Shown here piece after piece: positions 28,291 to 37,006 of a DNA stretch of 64,000 bases (the stretch's first letter is position 1; each line of letters opens with the position of its first letter). The position numbers and the translations under genes were made by a program. The notes under the pieces were generated by a model, which was not told where the DNA came from, ran no database searches, and was given only the letters and a program-made list of their open reading frames with translations. The stretch covers positions 1 through 64,000 of the forward strand of contig JAFDDA010000018.1 in the NCBI GenBank assembly GCA_019311105.1, written 5' to 3'. Source of the stretch: Deltaproteobacteria bacterium. Its GTDB lineage: Bacteria; Myxococcota_A; UBA9160; JAFDDA01.

Positions 28291-29154
28291 TTGGATGCCG
28301 CTGCGACCCATGTGGATCGCACGCTCGATGGCTTGCGCCTGCGCGAGCAGCCGATTGCGGTGGCCGAGGTCGCCCAGGCCCTGCTGGCGAGCCCCGCGCC
28401 GCCGCCGGCGGCGGTCGCTCGCCAGGTGGTCGCCGCGGCGCTGAACCGCTCGCCCGACAGCCTGCCCGAGTGGCTCGTCCCCGAGGAGCTCACGCCCGCC
28501 GCCGACGCACCGCTCGGTGCGCAGACCCCGCTCGACCGCGCGGAGTTCCACGTGGTCGACCTCGAGACGACGGGGTTGTCGCACACGTGTGAGATCCTCG
28601 AGATCGGCGCCGTGCATGTGGCGGCGGGTCGACGTGTCTCGCACTTCTTCAGCTTGATCCGGCCGAGCGGCCGCATCCCCGCGAAGATCACCACGCTCAC
28701 GGGGATCGACGACCGGATGGTCCGCGACGCGCCGCGTGCGAGCGAGTGCCTGGCCCGGTTTCGCGCCTGGCTCGACCGCTCGCCCGACGCGCCCTTCGTG
28801 GCCCACAACGCGCCATTCGATTCGGGATTCGTGGGGCGGGCCTTTGCGCAGCACGGCCTGCGCCCGCTCTCGACGCCGATCCTGTGCACGCGCAAGCTGG
28901 GTCGGCGGGCGGTCCCGACGCTGACGCGCTTCAACCTCGACCTGCTCTGTCGGCACTTTGGGATCGACAACGGGGCCCGCCACCGTGCCGCGGGCGACGC
29001 TGCGGCCACCGCCGAGCTGTTGTTGGAGATGCTGGCGTGCGTGCGAACGGACGCCGGGGTGGAGACGCTGGGCGACCTGTATGCGCTGCTCGAGCGGCGG
29101 CCGCCGCCGCGGCCACGCAGTGCGGCTTCGCGGCGGGTGCGCGTCCGCTTCTAG
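28291..29154 (+). CDS. DnaQ-like 3'-5' exonuclease (DEDDh)
   Basis: FHVVDLETTGLSHTCEILEIGAV (Exo I), FVAHNAPFDSGFV (Exo II), HRAAGDAAATAELL (Exo III). Confidence 0.9.
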   Translation: MDAAATHVDRTLDGLRLREQPIAVAEVAQALLASPAPPPAAVARQVVAAALNRSPDSLPEWLVPEELTPAADAPLGAQTPLDRAEFHVVDLETTGLSHTCEILEIGAVHVAAGRRVSHFFSLIRPSGRIPAKITTLTGIDDRMVRDAPRASECLARFRAWLDRSPDAPFVAHNAPFDSGFVGRAFAQHGLRPLSTPILCTRKLGRRAVPTLTRFNLDLLCRHFGIDNGARHRAAGDAAATAELLLEMLACVRTDAGVETLGDLYALLERRPPPRPRSAASRRVRVRF

Positions 29155-29175
29155 GCGACGGGTAGACTTCCTCTT

Positions 29176-30549
29176 CTAGGGCTGGGGAGGGGGCGCTGCA
29201 ACGTCGGGGAGTGTCGCGCCGGCGGAGACGTCGAGCTCCTTCAGCTGACGCGCCGCACGTTCTTCGGCCTCGTGCCGGTCGCGGAGGAAGACCTCCACCA
29301 GCCGTTGCTGCTCGAGCCCGGTGCTGATCTCGAGCTGCTTCTCGCCGGTCAGCAATCGCAGCCGGCGCGCGGCCAGGTCGTCGGGGACGAAGGGCTGGGC
29401 CGACCCGGGCGCGTAGTGCACGAAACGCTCGGCCTCGGCCGTCACGTTGCCCACCTGGGCCCGGACGAAGATCCGGTTCTTGCCGGGCTTCAGCGGGACC
29501 AGGGCATCGAAGGTGCCGTCCTCCCCGAGATGGATCTTCCGCGCCCCCTCACCGAGGGTGACGTTGCGGATCTCGAGGGCGTCGAAGCGGGCGAAACGGA
29601 TCGATTTCACCGCCGCCGTCAGGTCGCGTGGGTTCTTGACCGGGGTGAACACACCTCCGGTGCGTCGCGCCATCTCGACCGCCGCAACCGGTCGGCCCAG
29701 CGCTTCGGGCCCGACCGCGAAGGAGAAGACCCGGACGCCGTAGGCCGCCGCGCGTTCGGCGGCGGTGATGACGGCGAGTTCGTTGGATTCGCTCTTGGTG
29801 TAGGGCAGGGTGGGCGTTCCATCCGTGAAGAAGACCACGACTTTCTGGGTCGCCCCGTCGTCCCGGGGACGCGAGCGGCCCCGGCCGATCAGTTCATTTA
29901 CCGCCTGGTCGAGGCCGGCAGCCATGTGGGTCCGGCCCGCCGCGCCCCGCCGATCGATGCGCTGCAGCCCGGCTTCGAGGGCGTCGAGGTGGCGCGTCAA
30001 CGTGACCTCGGTGCGCGCCGCCGCGAGTGTGCCGGGGGCGACGCCTTCGCCCTCGCCCGAGAAGCTCACGATCCCGAGGCGCGTGTTGCGCGGGTCGACG
30101 TTCTCGAGCAGCAGGCGGGCCGAGGCGAGCTCGGCGTCGAGGACGGTCTCGCTGGCTCGCGGGTCGGGCGGGTCACCCCGGACGCGTCGAACCACCTTGT
30201 CGATCTTGCCGCCCGAGAGGCGGGAGGTGGATCGCGACGTGTCGATGACCACCACCGCGTCGACGCTCCCGGGGACGCCGAAGGGCGCATCGAGCTGCCC
30301 GGCGAGGTAGGCATCGGAGCTGTCGCTGAAGATGGTGCCGTTCTCGGGGAAGGCGAGTTCCAGATCCACCCGCTCGGGAGGGCCGGGGACCCGCGGGGCG
30401 AGGGCGTGCTGGGCCGCCTCGGCCGGCTCCATCTCGACGTAGGCCCGGCCGTCCTGGTAGCCGATCGAGCGGGACGAACCGCAGCTTGCGAGCAGCGTGA
30501 CGAGCACCAGGGCGAGGGCCAGCTGAAGAGGGCGGCTCGGGGATTCCAT
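29176..30549 (-). CDS. VWA-domain lipoprotein
   Basis: Lipobox LLASC; MIDAS DTSRS; RTHMAAGLDQAV, VVVFFTDGTPTLPY; paralogous to the 26-28 kb VWA gene. Confidence 0.85.
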   Translation of the reverse strand: MESPSRPLQLALALVLVTLLASCGSSRSIGYQDGRAYVEMEPAEAAQHALAPRVPGPPERVDLELAFPENGTIFSDSSDAYLAGQLDAPFGVPGSVDAVVVIDTSRSTSRLSGGKIDKVVRRVRGDPPDPRASETVLDAELASARLLLENVDPRNTRLGIVSFSGEGEGVAPGTLAAARTEVTLTRHLDALEAGLQRIDRRGAAGRTHMAAGLDQAVNELIGRGRSRPRDDGATQKVVVFFTDGTPTLPYTKSESNELAVITAAERAAAYGVRVFSFAVGPEALGRPVAAVEMARRTGGVFTPVKNPRDLTAAVKSIRFARFDALEIRNVTLGEGARKIHLGEDGTFDALVPLKPGKNRIFVRAQVGNVTAEAERFVHYAPGSAQPFVPDDLAARRLRLLTGEKQLEISTGLEQQRLVEVFLRDRHEAEERAARQLKELDVSAGATLPDVAAPPPQP

Positions 30550-30668
30550 GGGGCGGAAGCTAGCAATCGAAGGCCGCTCAAGTCTCGTGCGGACGGGCTG
30601 AGGGGCAGGCGGGGCCCAGACGCGGCAGGCTGCCCGTCGGACGTAAACCGCCTGGCCCCCAGGCGCGT

Positions 30669-30695
30669 CCAACCCCTCGGAAACCGAGAGGTTGG
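30669..30695. promoter_or_regulatory. hairpin in the ECF sigma upstream region
   Basis: CCAACC-C-CTCGG-AAA-CCGAG-A-GGTTGG: 11 paired positions with one C/A mismatch. Confidence 0.5.
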
Positions 30696-30738
30696 CGCCC
30701 TGCGAGGCGGCTGGGAGATCCGGAGGTTGGAAGCGCCA

Positions 30739-31305
30739 ATGAGCGGCCGGGTGGAAGAGCTGGGCGCCCTCGAAGCCATGGCGAGGCCAGAGCTCGAAGG
30801 GGCCTTCGAAGCCTTCGTGGTCTCGCACCGCGAGCGTGCCCGGCGCCTCGCCTGGCGCCTGGTCGGAGGGGACCTCGGCGCTGCGGAGGACGTGGCCCAG
30901 GATGCGTTCCTGCGCGCCTACCGATCGCTCGGCCGATTCCGGCAGGAGGCAACCCTCTCGACCTGGTTCTACCGGATCCTGGTCCGGCAGGCGGCGAACC
31001 ACCGCCGCTGGCGGCAGCTGCGCGAACGGATGGGCGGCTGGGGCGACCCGGAGGCCGCCGACCCGAGGGTTGCGCCGCCGGGCGACCCGGCGCTGCGGCT
31101 CCGGATCTCGAGTGCCATGGAGGAGCTCACCGGGAGGCAGCGTGAGGTGTTCGTGCTGATCCACCTGGAAGGCTTCACCGTGCGAGAAACCGCGGCCCTG
31201 CTCGGGCGGCCGGAGGGAACGGTGAAGAGTCACCTGCATCGGGCGCTCGCGCGCTTGCGCCAGGAGCTGGCCGATCTGCGCGACCTGGAAGGAGCGAACT
31301 CGTGA
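30739..31305 (+). CDS. ECF RNA polymerase sigma factor
   Basis: Sigma region 2 (GGDLGAAEDVAQDAFLRAYRSLGRFRQEATLSTWFYRI) and region 4 (LTGRQREVFVLIHLEGFTVRETAALLGRPEGTVKSHLHRALARLRQ). Confidence 0.95.
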   Translation: MSGRVEELGALEAMARPELEGAFEAFVVSHRERARRLAWRLVGGDLGAAEDVAQDAFLRAYRSLGRFRQEATLSTWFYRILVRQAANHRRWRQLRERMGGWGDPEAADPRVAPPGDPALRLRISSAMEELTGRQREVFVLIHLEGFTVRETAALLGRPEGTVKSHLHRALARLRQELADLRDLEGANS

Positions 31306-31418
31306 ACGATCGAGGCGACCTGGAAGGAGAGAACTCGTGAACGATCGAGGCGACCTGGAAGGAGAGAACTCGTGAACGATCGAGGCGACCTGGAAGGAGA
31401 GAACTCGTGAACGATCGA
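31279..31418 (+). repeat. 4 x 35-bp tandem repeat containing RBS + TGA stop + GTG start
   Basis: gcgacctggaaggagagaactcgtgaacgatcgag x4 (copy 1 has gagcgaac); GTGs at 31302, 31337, 31372, 31407. Confidence 0.97.
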
Positions 31419-31763
31419 GAACACGACGGACGCGAGCCCTGGCTCGAAGAACTCGATCGACATTGGCGGCCCGAAGCCCTCGATGACGTCGGTCGCGCCC
31501 GCTTCGACGCCCGGCTTCGCGAGCGGATGGACGCGACGGCACGGCCCTCGCTGGTGCGTCGCCTCGCACCGGTGGCGATCGCGCTGGCCCTCATGGCCCT
31601 CGCGGGTCTAGCCCTCCGGTCGCCCGAGGTTCCGCCCGCCGACGAGACGCAGCTCGCAGCTTGGGAGTGGGAGTTGCTGCTCAGCGATGAATTGAATGAC
31701 GAGGATTCGAGCACCCTGCCCGAGGAGTACTCGGCCATCGCGAGTGCCTTCCTGATCCGCTGA
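31407..31763 (+). CDS. single-TM putative anti-sigma factor
   Basis: Directly downstream of ECF sigma; 118 aa with one TM (LVRRLAPVAIALALMALAGLAL). Confidence 0.65.
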   Translation: MNDREHDGREPWLEELDRHWRPEALDDVGRARFDARLRERMDATARPSLVRRLAPVAIALALMALAGLALRSPEVPPADETQLAAWEWELLLSDELNDEDSSTLPEEYSAIASAFLIR

Positions 31764-31787
31764 ATGCGCCCAAAGAGAGGACCCGAC

Positions 31788-32420
31788 ATGAGACGAAGCT
31801 CACTGACCCTTGCGACCTTGGCATGGCTCGCGATCACTGGAATCGCGGAGGCCCGCCCACCGCATGGCCCGATGGGCGCCGGCCCGCCGCCGGGCGCCAT
31901 GCTCGACTTCCACGCCGACGAGCTCGGTCTGGACGAAGACACGCGTGAGACGATCCGAGAGATCGTCGAGGAGTCCCACACCGAAGGCCGCGCCCTGCAC
32001 GGTGAGGTCCGAGAGGCGCGCGAGGCACTCCATCGGGAGCTGAAGGCGGAGCCGGTGGACCACGATGCCGTAATGGCCTTGGTCGAGCGCGCCGGCGCCC
32101 TCGAGACCGAGATGGAGAAGCATCGCATCGAGACGATGCTCGAGATCCGCGACCAGCTTTCGCCCGAGCAGCGCACCGCGTTGGTGGAGCTCCGCGGTCG
32201 GATGCGAGACCTCCACGTGAAGCCGATCCTGGACGCCTGCGAGGCGGACGCGGAGGCGTTGTGCGAGGCCGGCAATCCGCGAGCGATCCACTGCCTGATG
32301 CGCCAACGGGGGGAGGTCTCCGAACAATGCGCGGCGGCTCTGGACGGGTTGCCTCGTCGCTTCGGTCGGGGTCACGAAGGCGAGGGGCACGGCCCGCCGC
32401 GTTTCGGGCCCGGCCGGTGA
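31788..32420 (+). CDS. Spy/CpxP-like periplasmic protein with C-terminal Cys-rich repeat
   Basis: Signal peptide; ELGLDEDTRETIREIVEESHTEGRALHGEVREAREALHREL...IRDQLSPEQRTALVELRGRM; then CEADAEALCEAGNPRAIHCLMRQRGEVSEQC. Confidence 0.75.
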   Translation: MRRSSLTLATLAWLAITGIAEARPPHGPMGAGPPPGAMLDFHADELGLDEDTRETIREIVEESHTEGRALHGEVREAREALHRELKAEPVDHDAVMALVERAGALETEMEKHRIETMLEIRDQLSPEQRTALVELRGRMRDLHVKPILDACEADAEALCEAGNPRAIHCLMRQRGEVSEQCAAALDGLPRRFGRGHEGEGHGPPRFGPGR

Positions 32421-32878
32421 CCCGAGGTTTCGCGTTCGGAAGAGCACGGGCCGTGGGCTGGCTCGCGGTTCTTGCGTGGTGGGCGGTGCCTTGCGTCGCC
32501 GCGGCGGAGGGCGTCGCTGCGGGTTCGATCGCGAAGGCCTGCCAACTCGACGTCCAGCTCTTCTGCTCCGATCTCGACCGAGAAAGCCCGAAGCGCGAGT
32601 TCGTGGCCTGCCTCGTCGAGGAGCGGGAGGTGCTGACGGAGGCCTGTCGAATCGCCATCGACCCGGACTCCGGGCCTCCGCTTCATCGCCCCGGCCGCGG
32701 AGCCGTAGCCGACGCTTGCGACGAAGACTTCCGCCGCCTGTGCGGCGACGAGAACGATCGCATGGGGTTCGCTCGCTGCGTCCACAGTCGCCGCGGACAG
32801 TTCTCGGACGCATGCCGCGACGCACTGGACGCTCATCAGCCCGGCGCGGGCGGAAAGCGGTCGCGGCGGCTGCCCTGA
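32417..32878 (+). CDS. secreted Cys-rich repeat protein (GLG1/Cys_rich_FGFR-like repeats)
   Basis: GTGA overlap with upstream gene; two C-x7-C-xn-C-x11-C repeats. Confidence 0.65.
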   Translation: MTRGFAFGRARAVGWLAVLAWWAVPCVAAAEGVAAGSIAKACQLDVQLFCSDLDRESPKREFVACLVEEREVLTEACRIAIDPDSGPPLHRPGRGAVADACDEDFRRLCGDENDRMGFARCVHSRRGQFSDACRDALDAHQPGAGGKRSRRLP

Positions 32879-32888
32879 AGCGATCTTC

Positions 32889-33992
32889 CTAGCTGCGGCT
32901 CACGCTCGCGTAGAGGCGGGTGAGGGCGAGGCCCTGCGAATGGTGGGCGAGATGCAGGCGGTAGCCAGGGAAGTCGTCCTTCAGGTACGTCGGGATCTCC
33001 CAGAGGTCGCTGGGCGAGATCGAGAGGTCGACCGATAGGCGAGGGCGGTGCTCGCTCAAGGTGGCCGAGGCACCGTCGAGGATCGCCATGGCGTCGCACC
33101 CAGAGACCTCGAGGCGATCGAGCCGGCCGGAGGTCGTGTCCCATACGAACTCGTCCACGGTCACGCCGGGGACCGGGTCGCTGCCGTCGTCGCCGGGTTC
33201 GTGGCAGCGAGCGCCGCATGCCAGGGCATGGATCGAGAGGCGGGCGCCGAGGTGGCTCGTCGCGGCGACATCCCGGAGCGCCTCGAGGCGCATCGGGTCC
33301 GGCTCGAGGATGTGGACGCAGCCCTCGGGTCCGACTGCCTCGGCGAGCGCCAGACATTCGTCCTCCTCGGCACCGGTCACGAGAGCCCAGTCGCCATCGG
33401 TCCCGGGCACGGCCGGGTGGCCGAGGTCGGGGGGTGCGGGCGGAAGGTCGCCCGGGTCGAGCTGCTGGCGGTAGCGGAGGAGCCCGTCGAAGACCTCGCG
33501 CGAGCCATCGTCCTCGAAGAGATTTCGCGCACGGCCGATGGCGCCCGCCGCGCCGGCGAGCCGAACGTCGTCGAACCAAGCCGCAGCCCGATCGTCATGG
33601 GCGGCCGTCAGGTCGAGGACCGGGCCCTCGAAGCCGTCCGCGCGCAACTGCACCGTCATGTCCCGTGCATCGCCGCCGGCCGTCACCACGAGGTCGAGGC
33701 CCAGGGCCTCCTCGGGAGGAAGGATCGCAAGGCCGAGGATCTCGCCCGTACGGTCGGCGTCGAGGAATGCGTTCGGCTTCAGCCCGTGTTCGGCGAGCGC
33801 ACGAAACGTCGCCTCGGCCACCTCACCGGTGCCGTAGATGGCGAAGCGTCTCGGTGCGGTCAGGAAGTGGGAGACGGTCTGGTTGCGAAGATTCCGCATG
33901 GTTCGCCTCGGGTCGGAACTCGACGTCGCTTCATCGGCCGTTGGCGTGGTCGGCTTGAACGGGCGGCTGAGGCGGTGGGTTCGAGTCATCAC
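32889..33992 (-). CDS. FkbM-like methyltransferase-domain protein
   Basis: LEVSGCDAMAILDGASATLSEHRPRLSVDLSISPSDLWEIPTYLKDDFPGYRLHLAHHS matches FkbM C-terminal pattern. Confidence 0.6.
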   Translation of the reverse strand: MMTRTHRLSRPFKPTTPTADEATSSSDPRRTMRNLRNQTVSHFLTAPRRFAIYGTGEVAEATFRALAEHGLKPNAFLDADRTGEILGLAILPPEEALGLDLVVTAGGDARDMTVQLRADGFEGPVLDLTAAHDDRAAAWFDDVRLAGAAGAIGRARNLFEDDGSREVFDGLLRYRQQLDPGDLPPAPPDLGHPAVPGTDGDWALVTGAEEDECLALAEAVGPEGCVHILEPDPMRLEALRDVAATSHLGARLSIHALACGARCHEPGDDGSDPVPGVTVDEFVWDTTSGRLDRLEVSGCDAMAILDGASATLSEHRPRLSVDLSISPSDLWEIPTYLKDDFPGYRLHLAHHSQGLALTRLYASVSRS

Positions 33993-34044
33993 TCAACACT
34001 GGGAGCCAACCTGCCGTTTGTTAAGGTCGACGCGGGGGAAACAC

Positions 34045-34875
34045 GTGAGACTGCTTGGGCCCATGGCCCTCTGGGTCGCCCTTTCGATCGGGGCGCCGCC
34101 GGTGGGCTTCGCACGCGCTGACGCGCTGGACGCCGTTGCGGCGGCCGGCCGCTTCGACACGATCGTGATCGACGCCGGGCACGGCGGCCGCGATGAAGGC
34201 GCCCGCGGCCGCGACGGCCTGATCGAAAAGACGGTCGTGCTCGACGTGGCTCACCGCTTGCGCGACCGCCTGGTGGGGTTCGGCTACCGAGTCGTACTGA
34301 CCCGCGAGGCCGACGACCGCGTTTCGCTGCGCGATCGCGTGGCCAGCGCCAACGAAGCCCGCGGCGACCTGTTCGTCTCGGTTCACGCCAACTCGGCCCC
34401 ACAGAACTGGGTGCGCGGCGTCGAGACCTTCTTCCTCTCCCTGGAGGCCAGCGACGACGCGGCCCGGGCCCTGGCCCAATCGGAGAACGAGGCGTTCGAG
34501 GAGGCCGGAGTCGAGCCCCAGGCCGACTCGAGCGCGCTGCTCGGCATCCTCGGCGACCTGATGATGAGCGAACACATGGTCGAGTCGAACGAGTTTGCGC
34601 GCATGGCCCAGCAGACCCTGGCGCTCCGCGACTCGGTGCGTTCACGCGGTGTGAAGCAGGCGCCGTTCCACGTCCTGATGGGCGTCCACATGCCGGCGTG
34701 CCTGGTCGAGATCGGATTCCTGTCGAACACCCGCGACGAGCGCGAACTCGGGAGCGCCGCGCGGCGCGCGGAGATTGCCGAGGCTCTCGCCGTTTCGATC
34801 GTCCGCTTCGGTGAGCGCTATGATGCCCGGCGCGGTCTGGAGGCTCGGCCTCCCGTGGCCGCGCAAGGAGGCTAG
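34045..34875 (+). CDS. N-acetylmuramoyl-L-alanine amidase (Amidase_3)
   Basis: [54 protein letters not shown]. Confidence 0.92.
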   Translation: MRLLGPMALWVALSIGAPPVGFARADALDAVAAAGRFDTIVIDAGHGGRDEGARGRDGLIEKTVVLDVAHRLRDRLVGFGYRVVLTREADDRVSLRDRVASANEARGDLFVSVHANSAPQNWVRGVETFFLSLEASDDAARALAQSENEAFEEAGVEPQADSSALLGILGDLMMSEHMVESNEFARMAQQTLALRDSVRSRGVKQAPFHVLMGVHMPACLVEIGFLSNTRDERELGSAARRAEIAEALAVSIVRFGERYDARRGLEARPPVAAQGG

Positions 34876-34876
34876 T

Positions 34877-35593
34877 TTGCGTCACGACGGCCGGGCACCC
34901 GACGCCCTGCGCCCGCTCCGGATCATCCCCGATTTCACTGACAACCCTCTCGGCTCCGTGCTGTGCGAGATGGGCCGAACCAAGGTCCTCTGCACCGTGT
35001 GCCATGAGAACTCGGTCCCGCGCTTCCTGCAGGGCACGGGACAGGGGTGGGTGACGGCGGAGTATTCGCTGCTGCCGGGCTCGACGGACACGCGCAGCCA
35101 GCGCGAGGCGGCCCGGGGCAAGCAGAGCGGTCGGACGCTCGAGATTCAACGCCTGATCGGGCGCAGCCTGCGCGCGGTGGTCGACCAGAAGGCCCTCGGC
35201 GACCGCACGCTCTGGGTGGACTGCGACGTGCTCCAGGCCGATGGCGGTACGCGCACGGCCTCGATTACCGGCGCGTGGGTGGCGCTCGCCATCGCCATCG
35301 AGCGGCTGCAGCTGAAGCAGAACGCCCTGGTCGACTCGGTCGGGGCCATCTCGGTGGGTGTGGTGGCCGGCGATCTGCTGCTCGACCTCGACTACCGCGA
35401 GGACGCCCGCGCGGATGTCGACATGAACGTCGTCATGACGGGCCAGGGCAACTTCGTCGAGGTCCAGGGCACGGCCGAGCAGGGCACCTACGACCGCGAT
35501 CAGCTGATCGCGCTCACCGACTGCGCCGCGTCCGGGATCGCGGAGATCACCCGCCTTCAGCAGAAGGCGGTAGGCGAAGCGCGCCGGACTTAG
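34877..35593 (+). CDS. rph: ribonuclease PH
   Basis: [69 protein letters not shown] start. Confidence 0.95.
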   Translation: MRHDGRAPDALRPLRIIPDFTDNPLGSVLCEMGRTKVLCTVCHENSVPRFLQGTGQGWVTAEYSLLPGSTDTRSQREAARGKQSGRTLEIQRLIGRSLRAVVDQKALGDRTLWVDCDVLQADGGTRTASITGAWVALAIAIERLQLKQNALVDSVGAISVGVVAGDLLLDLDYREDARADVDMNVVMTGQGNFVEVQGTAEQGTYDRDQLIALTDCAASGIAEITRLQQKAVGEARRT

Positions 35594-35598
35594 CCGCC

Positions 35599-36201
35599 GT
35601 GCCGGCGCCTCGGAAGCGGATCGTCGTGGCGACCGGCAACGCCGGCAAGTTGCGAGAGATCAAGGCTCTGCTCTCGGACCTGTGCGAGGTCGTCGGGCTC
35701 GATGCCTTCCCCGGAGTGAGCTTGCCCGACGAGGGTGAGGACTACCGCGAGAACGCGGCCGAGAAGGCCCGCGTCGCGGCGCGCGCCACCGGGCTGCCGG
35801 CTCTGGGAGACGATTCCGGCATCGAGGTCGCGGGTCTCGGGGGCGCGCCCGGCCCGCTCTCGGCCCGCTATGGCGGGGCCGAACTCGATGCGGCCGGGCG
35901 GAACGCACGGCTGCTCGAGGCGATCTCCGGCGTTGCGGCCGAGGCCCGCGCTGCCCGCTTCTACTGCGTCGCCGCCGTCGCCTGGCCCGATGGCCGGGTC
36001 GAGACGGCCGAGGGCGAGTGTCGCGGGCGCATCCTGGACACACCGTCCGGGGGCGGGGGCTTCGGCTACGACCCGGTGTTCCAGCCCGACGGCTATGACG
36101 TGTCGATGGCCGAACTCCCCGAGGTCGAGAAGAACCGGCTCTCTCACCGCGGCCGCGCCCTGGTGGCGCTGCGCCCCGCGATCCTGCGTGCGCTGGCGTG
36201 A
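35599..36201 (+). CDS. rdgB: XTP/dITP diphosphatase (RdgB/HAM1)
   Basis: VVATGNAGKLREIKALL, ALGDDSGIEVAGLGGAPGPLSARYGG, FGYDPVFQP; GTG start. Confidence 0.95.
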   Translation: MPAPRKRIVVATGNAGKLREIKALLSDLCEVVGLDAFPGVSLPDEGEDYRENAAEKARVAARATGLPALGDDSGIEVAGLGGAPGPLSARYGGAELDAAGRNARLLEAISGVAAEARAARFYCVAAVAWPDGRVETAEGECRGRILDTPSGGGGFGYDPVFQPDGYDVSMAELPEVEKNRLSHRGRALVALRPAILRALA

Positions 36202-36227
36202 AGGCCGAGCCGTCGGTCGAGCGGGGC

Positions 36228-36824
36228 CTAGGCTTCGCCCAGAAGGGCTTCGAGGTGGCGCCGAGCGCGGAAGGCGCGGCTTTTGGCCGCGGCGGGGTGG
36301 ACCCCGCGGTCGGCGGCGTAGTCCGCGTAGCTGCGGCCCGCGAGCACGCAACATTCGATCACGTCGCGCTCTTCGTCGCCGAGCCGAGCGATGCCCTTGC
36401 GGAGTCGGCGGGCCGCCTGATGGTGGGCGAGCCCGGCGAGCGCATCGGGCGCCGGGTCGGTCAGGGCCTCGGGGGAGGCTTCGCTCAAGCTTCCGGTGCG
36501 GCGTGCGCGTCGCCGTTCACTGCGAAGCCACATGAGGGCCTCGTTGGCGACGATCCGATGCACCCAGGTCGAGACCCGAGCCTGGCCGCGGAACTGATCA
36601 CGGTGTCGCAGGGCCTTCTCGAAGGCACTCTGCACGACGTCGTGAGCGATCTCGGGGTTGCGGGTGTAGCGGAGGGCCACTGCGACCAGCCGGGGTCGCA
36701 GCTCTTGAAGGAGCGCGCCGAGCTCGCGATCGCTCGCGGGCAGGCATCGCGCAGCGACCGTGCCCGCACCGGCGAGCGAGGCCGGGGGGGCGGGCGGGTT
36801 CGGGGCCGGGCGTTCCTGGTACAC
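36228..36824 (-). CDS. ECF RNA polymerase sigma factor
   Basis: RYTRNPEIAHDVVQSAFEKALRHRDQFRGQARVSTWVHRIVANEALMWLRSERRR; GAAGGAG RBS before GTG at 36824. Confidence 0.85.
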   Translation of the reverse strand: MYQERPAPNPPAPPASLAGAGTVAARCLPASDRELGALLQELRPRLVAVALRYTRNPEIAHDVVQSAFEKALRHRDQFRGQARVSTWVHRIVANEALMWLRSERRRARRTGSLSEASPEALTDPAPDALAGLAHHQAARRLRKGIARLGDEERDVIECCVLAGRSYADYAADRGVHPAAAKSRAFRARRHLEALLGEA

Positions 36825-36860
36825 GGTTCGCGTCTCCTTCGTCCTGTTCCGACGGGTGGG

Positions 36861-36887
36861 ATACGATTCGCGTGTGCTGCCGGTTAC
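36861..36887 (-). promoter_or_regulatory. ECF-type promoter GTAACC-N16-CGTAT (minus strand)
   Basis: Reverse complement gGTAACCggcagcacacgcgaatCGTATccc, about 37 nt upstream of the GTG start. Confidence 0.65.
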
Positions 36888-36946
36888 CCAGTGCTGCAGG
36901 CCCGAAGGCGGGGCGAAACCGTGGCCTCGGCGCCGGCATCGGGCTC

Positions 36947-36973
36947 GTAACCTCATGACGAATCGCACCGTAT
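36947..36973 (+). promoter_or_regulatory. ECF-type promoter GTAACC-N16-CGTAT (plus strand)
   Basis: cGTAACCtcatgacgaatcgcacCGTATgaag, about 34 nt upstream of GTG 37007. Confidence 0.65.
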
Positions 36974-37006
36974 GAAGCACGAGCGGTCCATCTCCAACGG
37001 CTCCGA

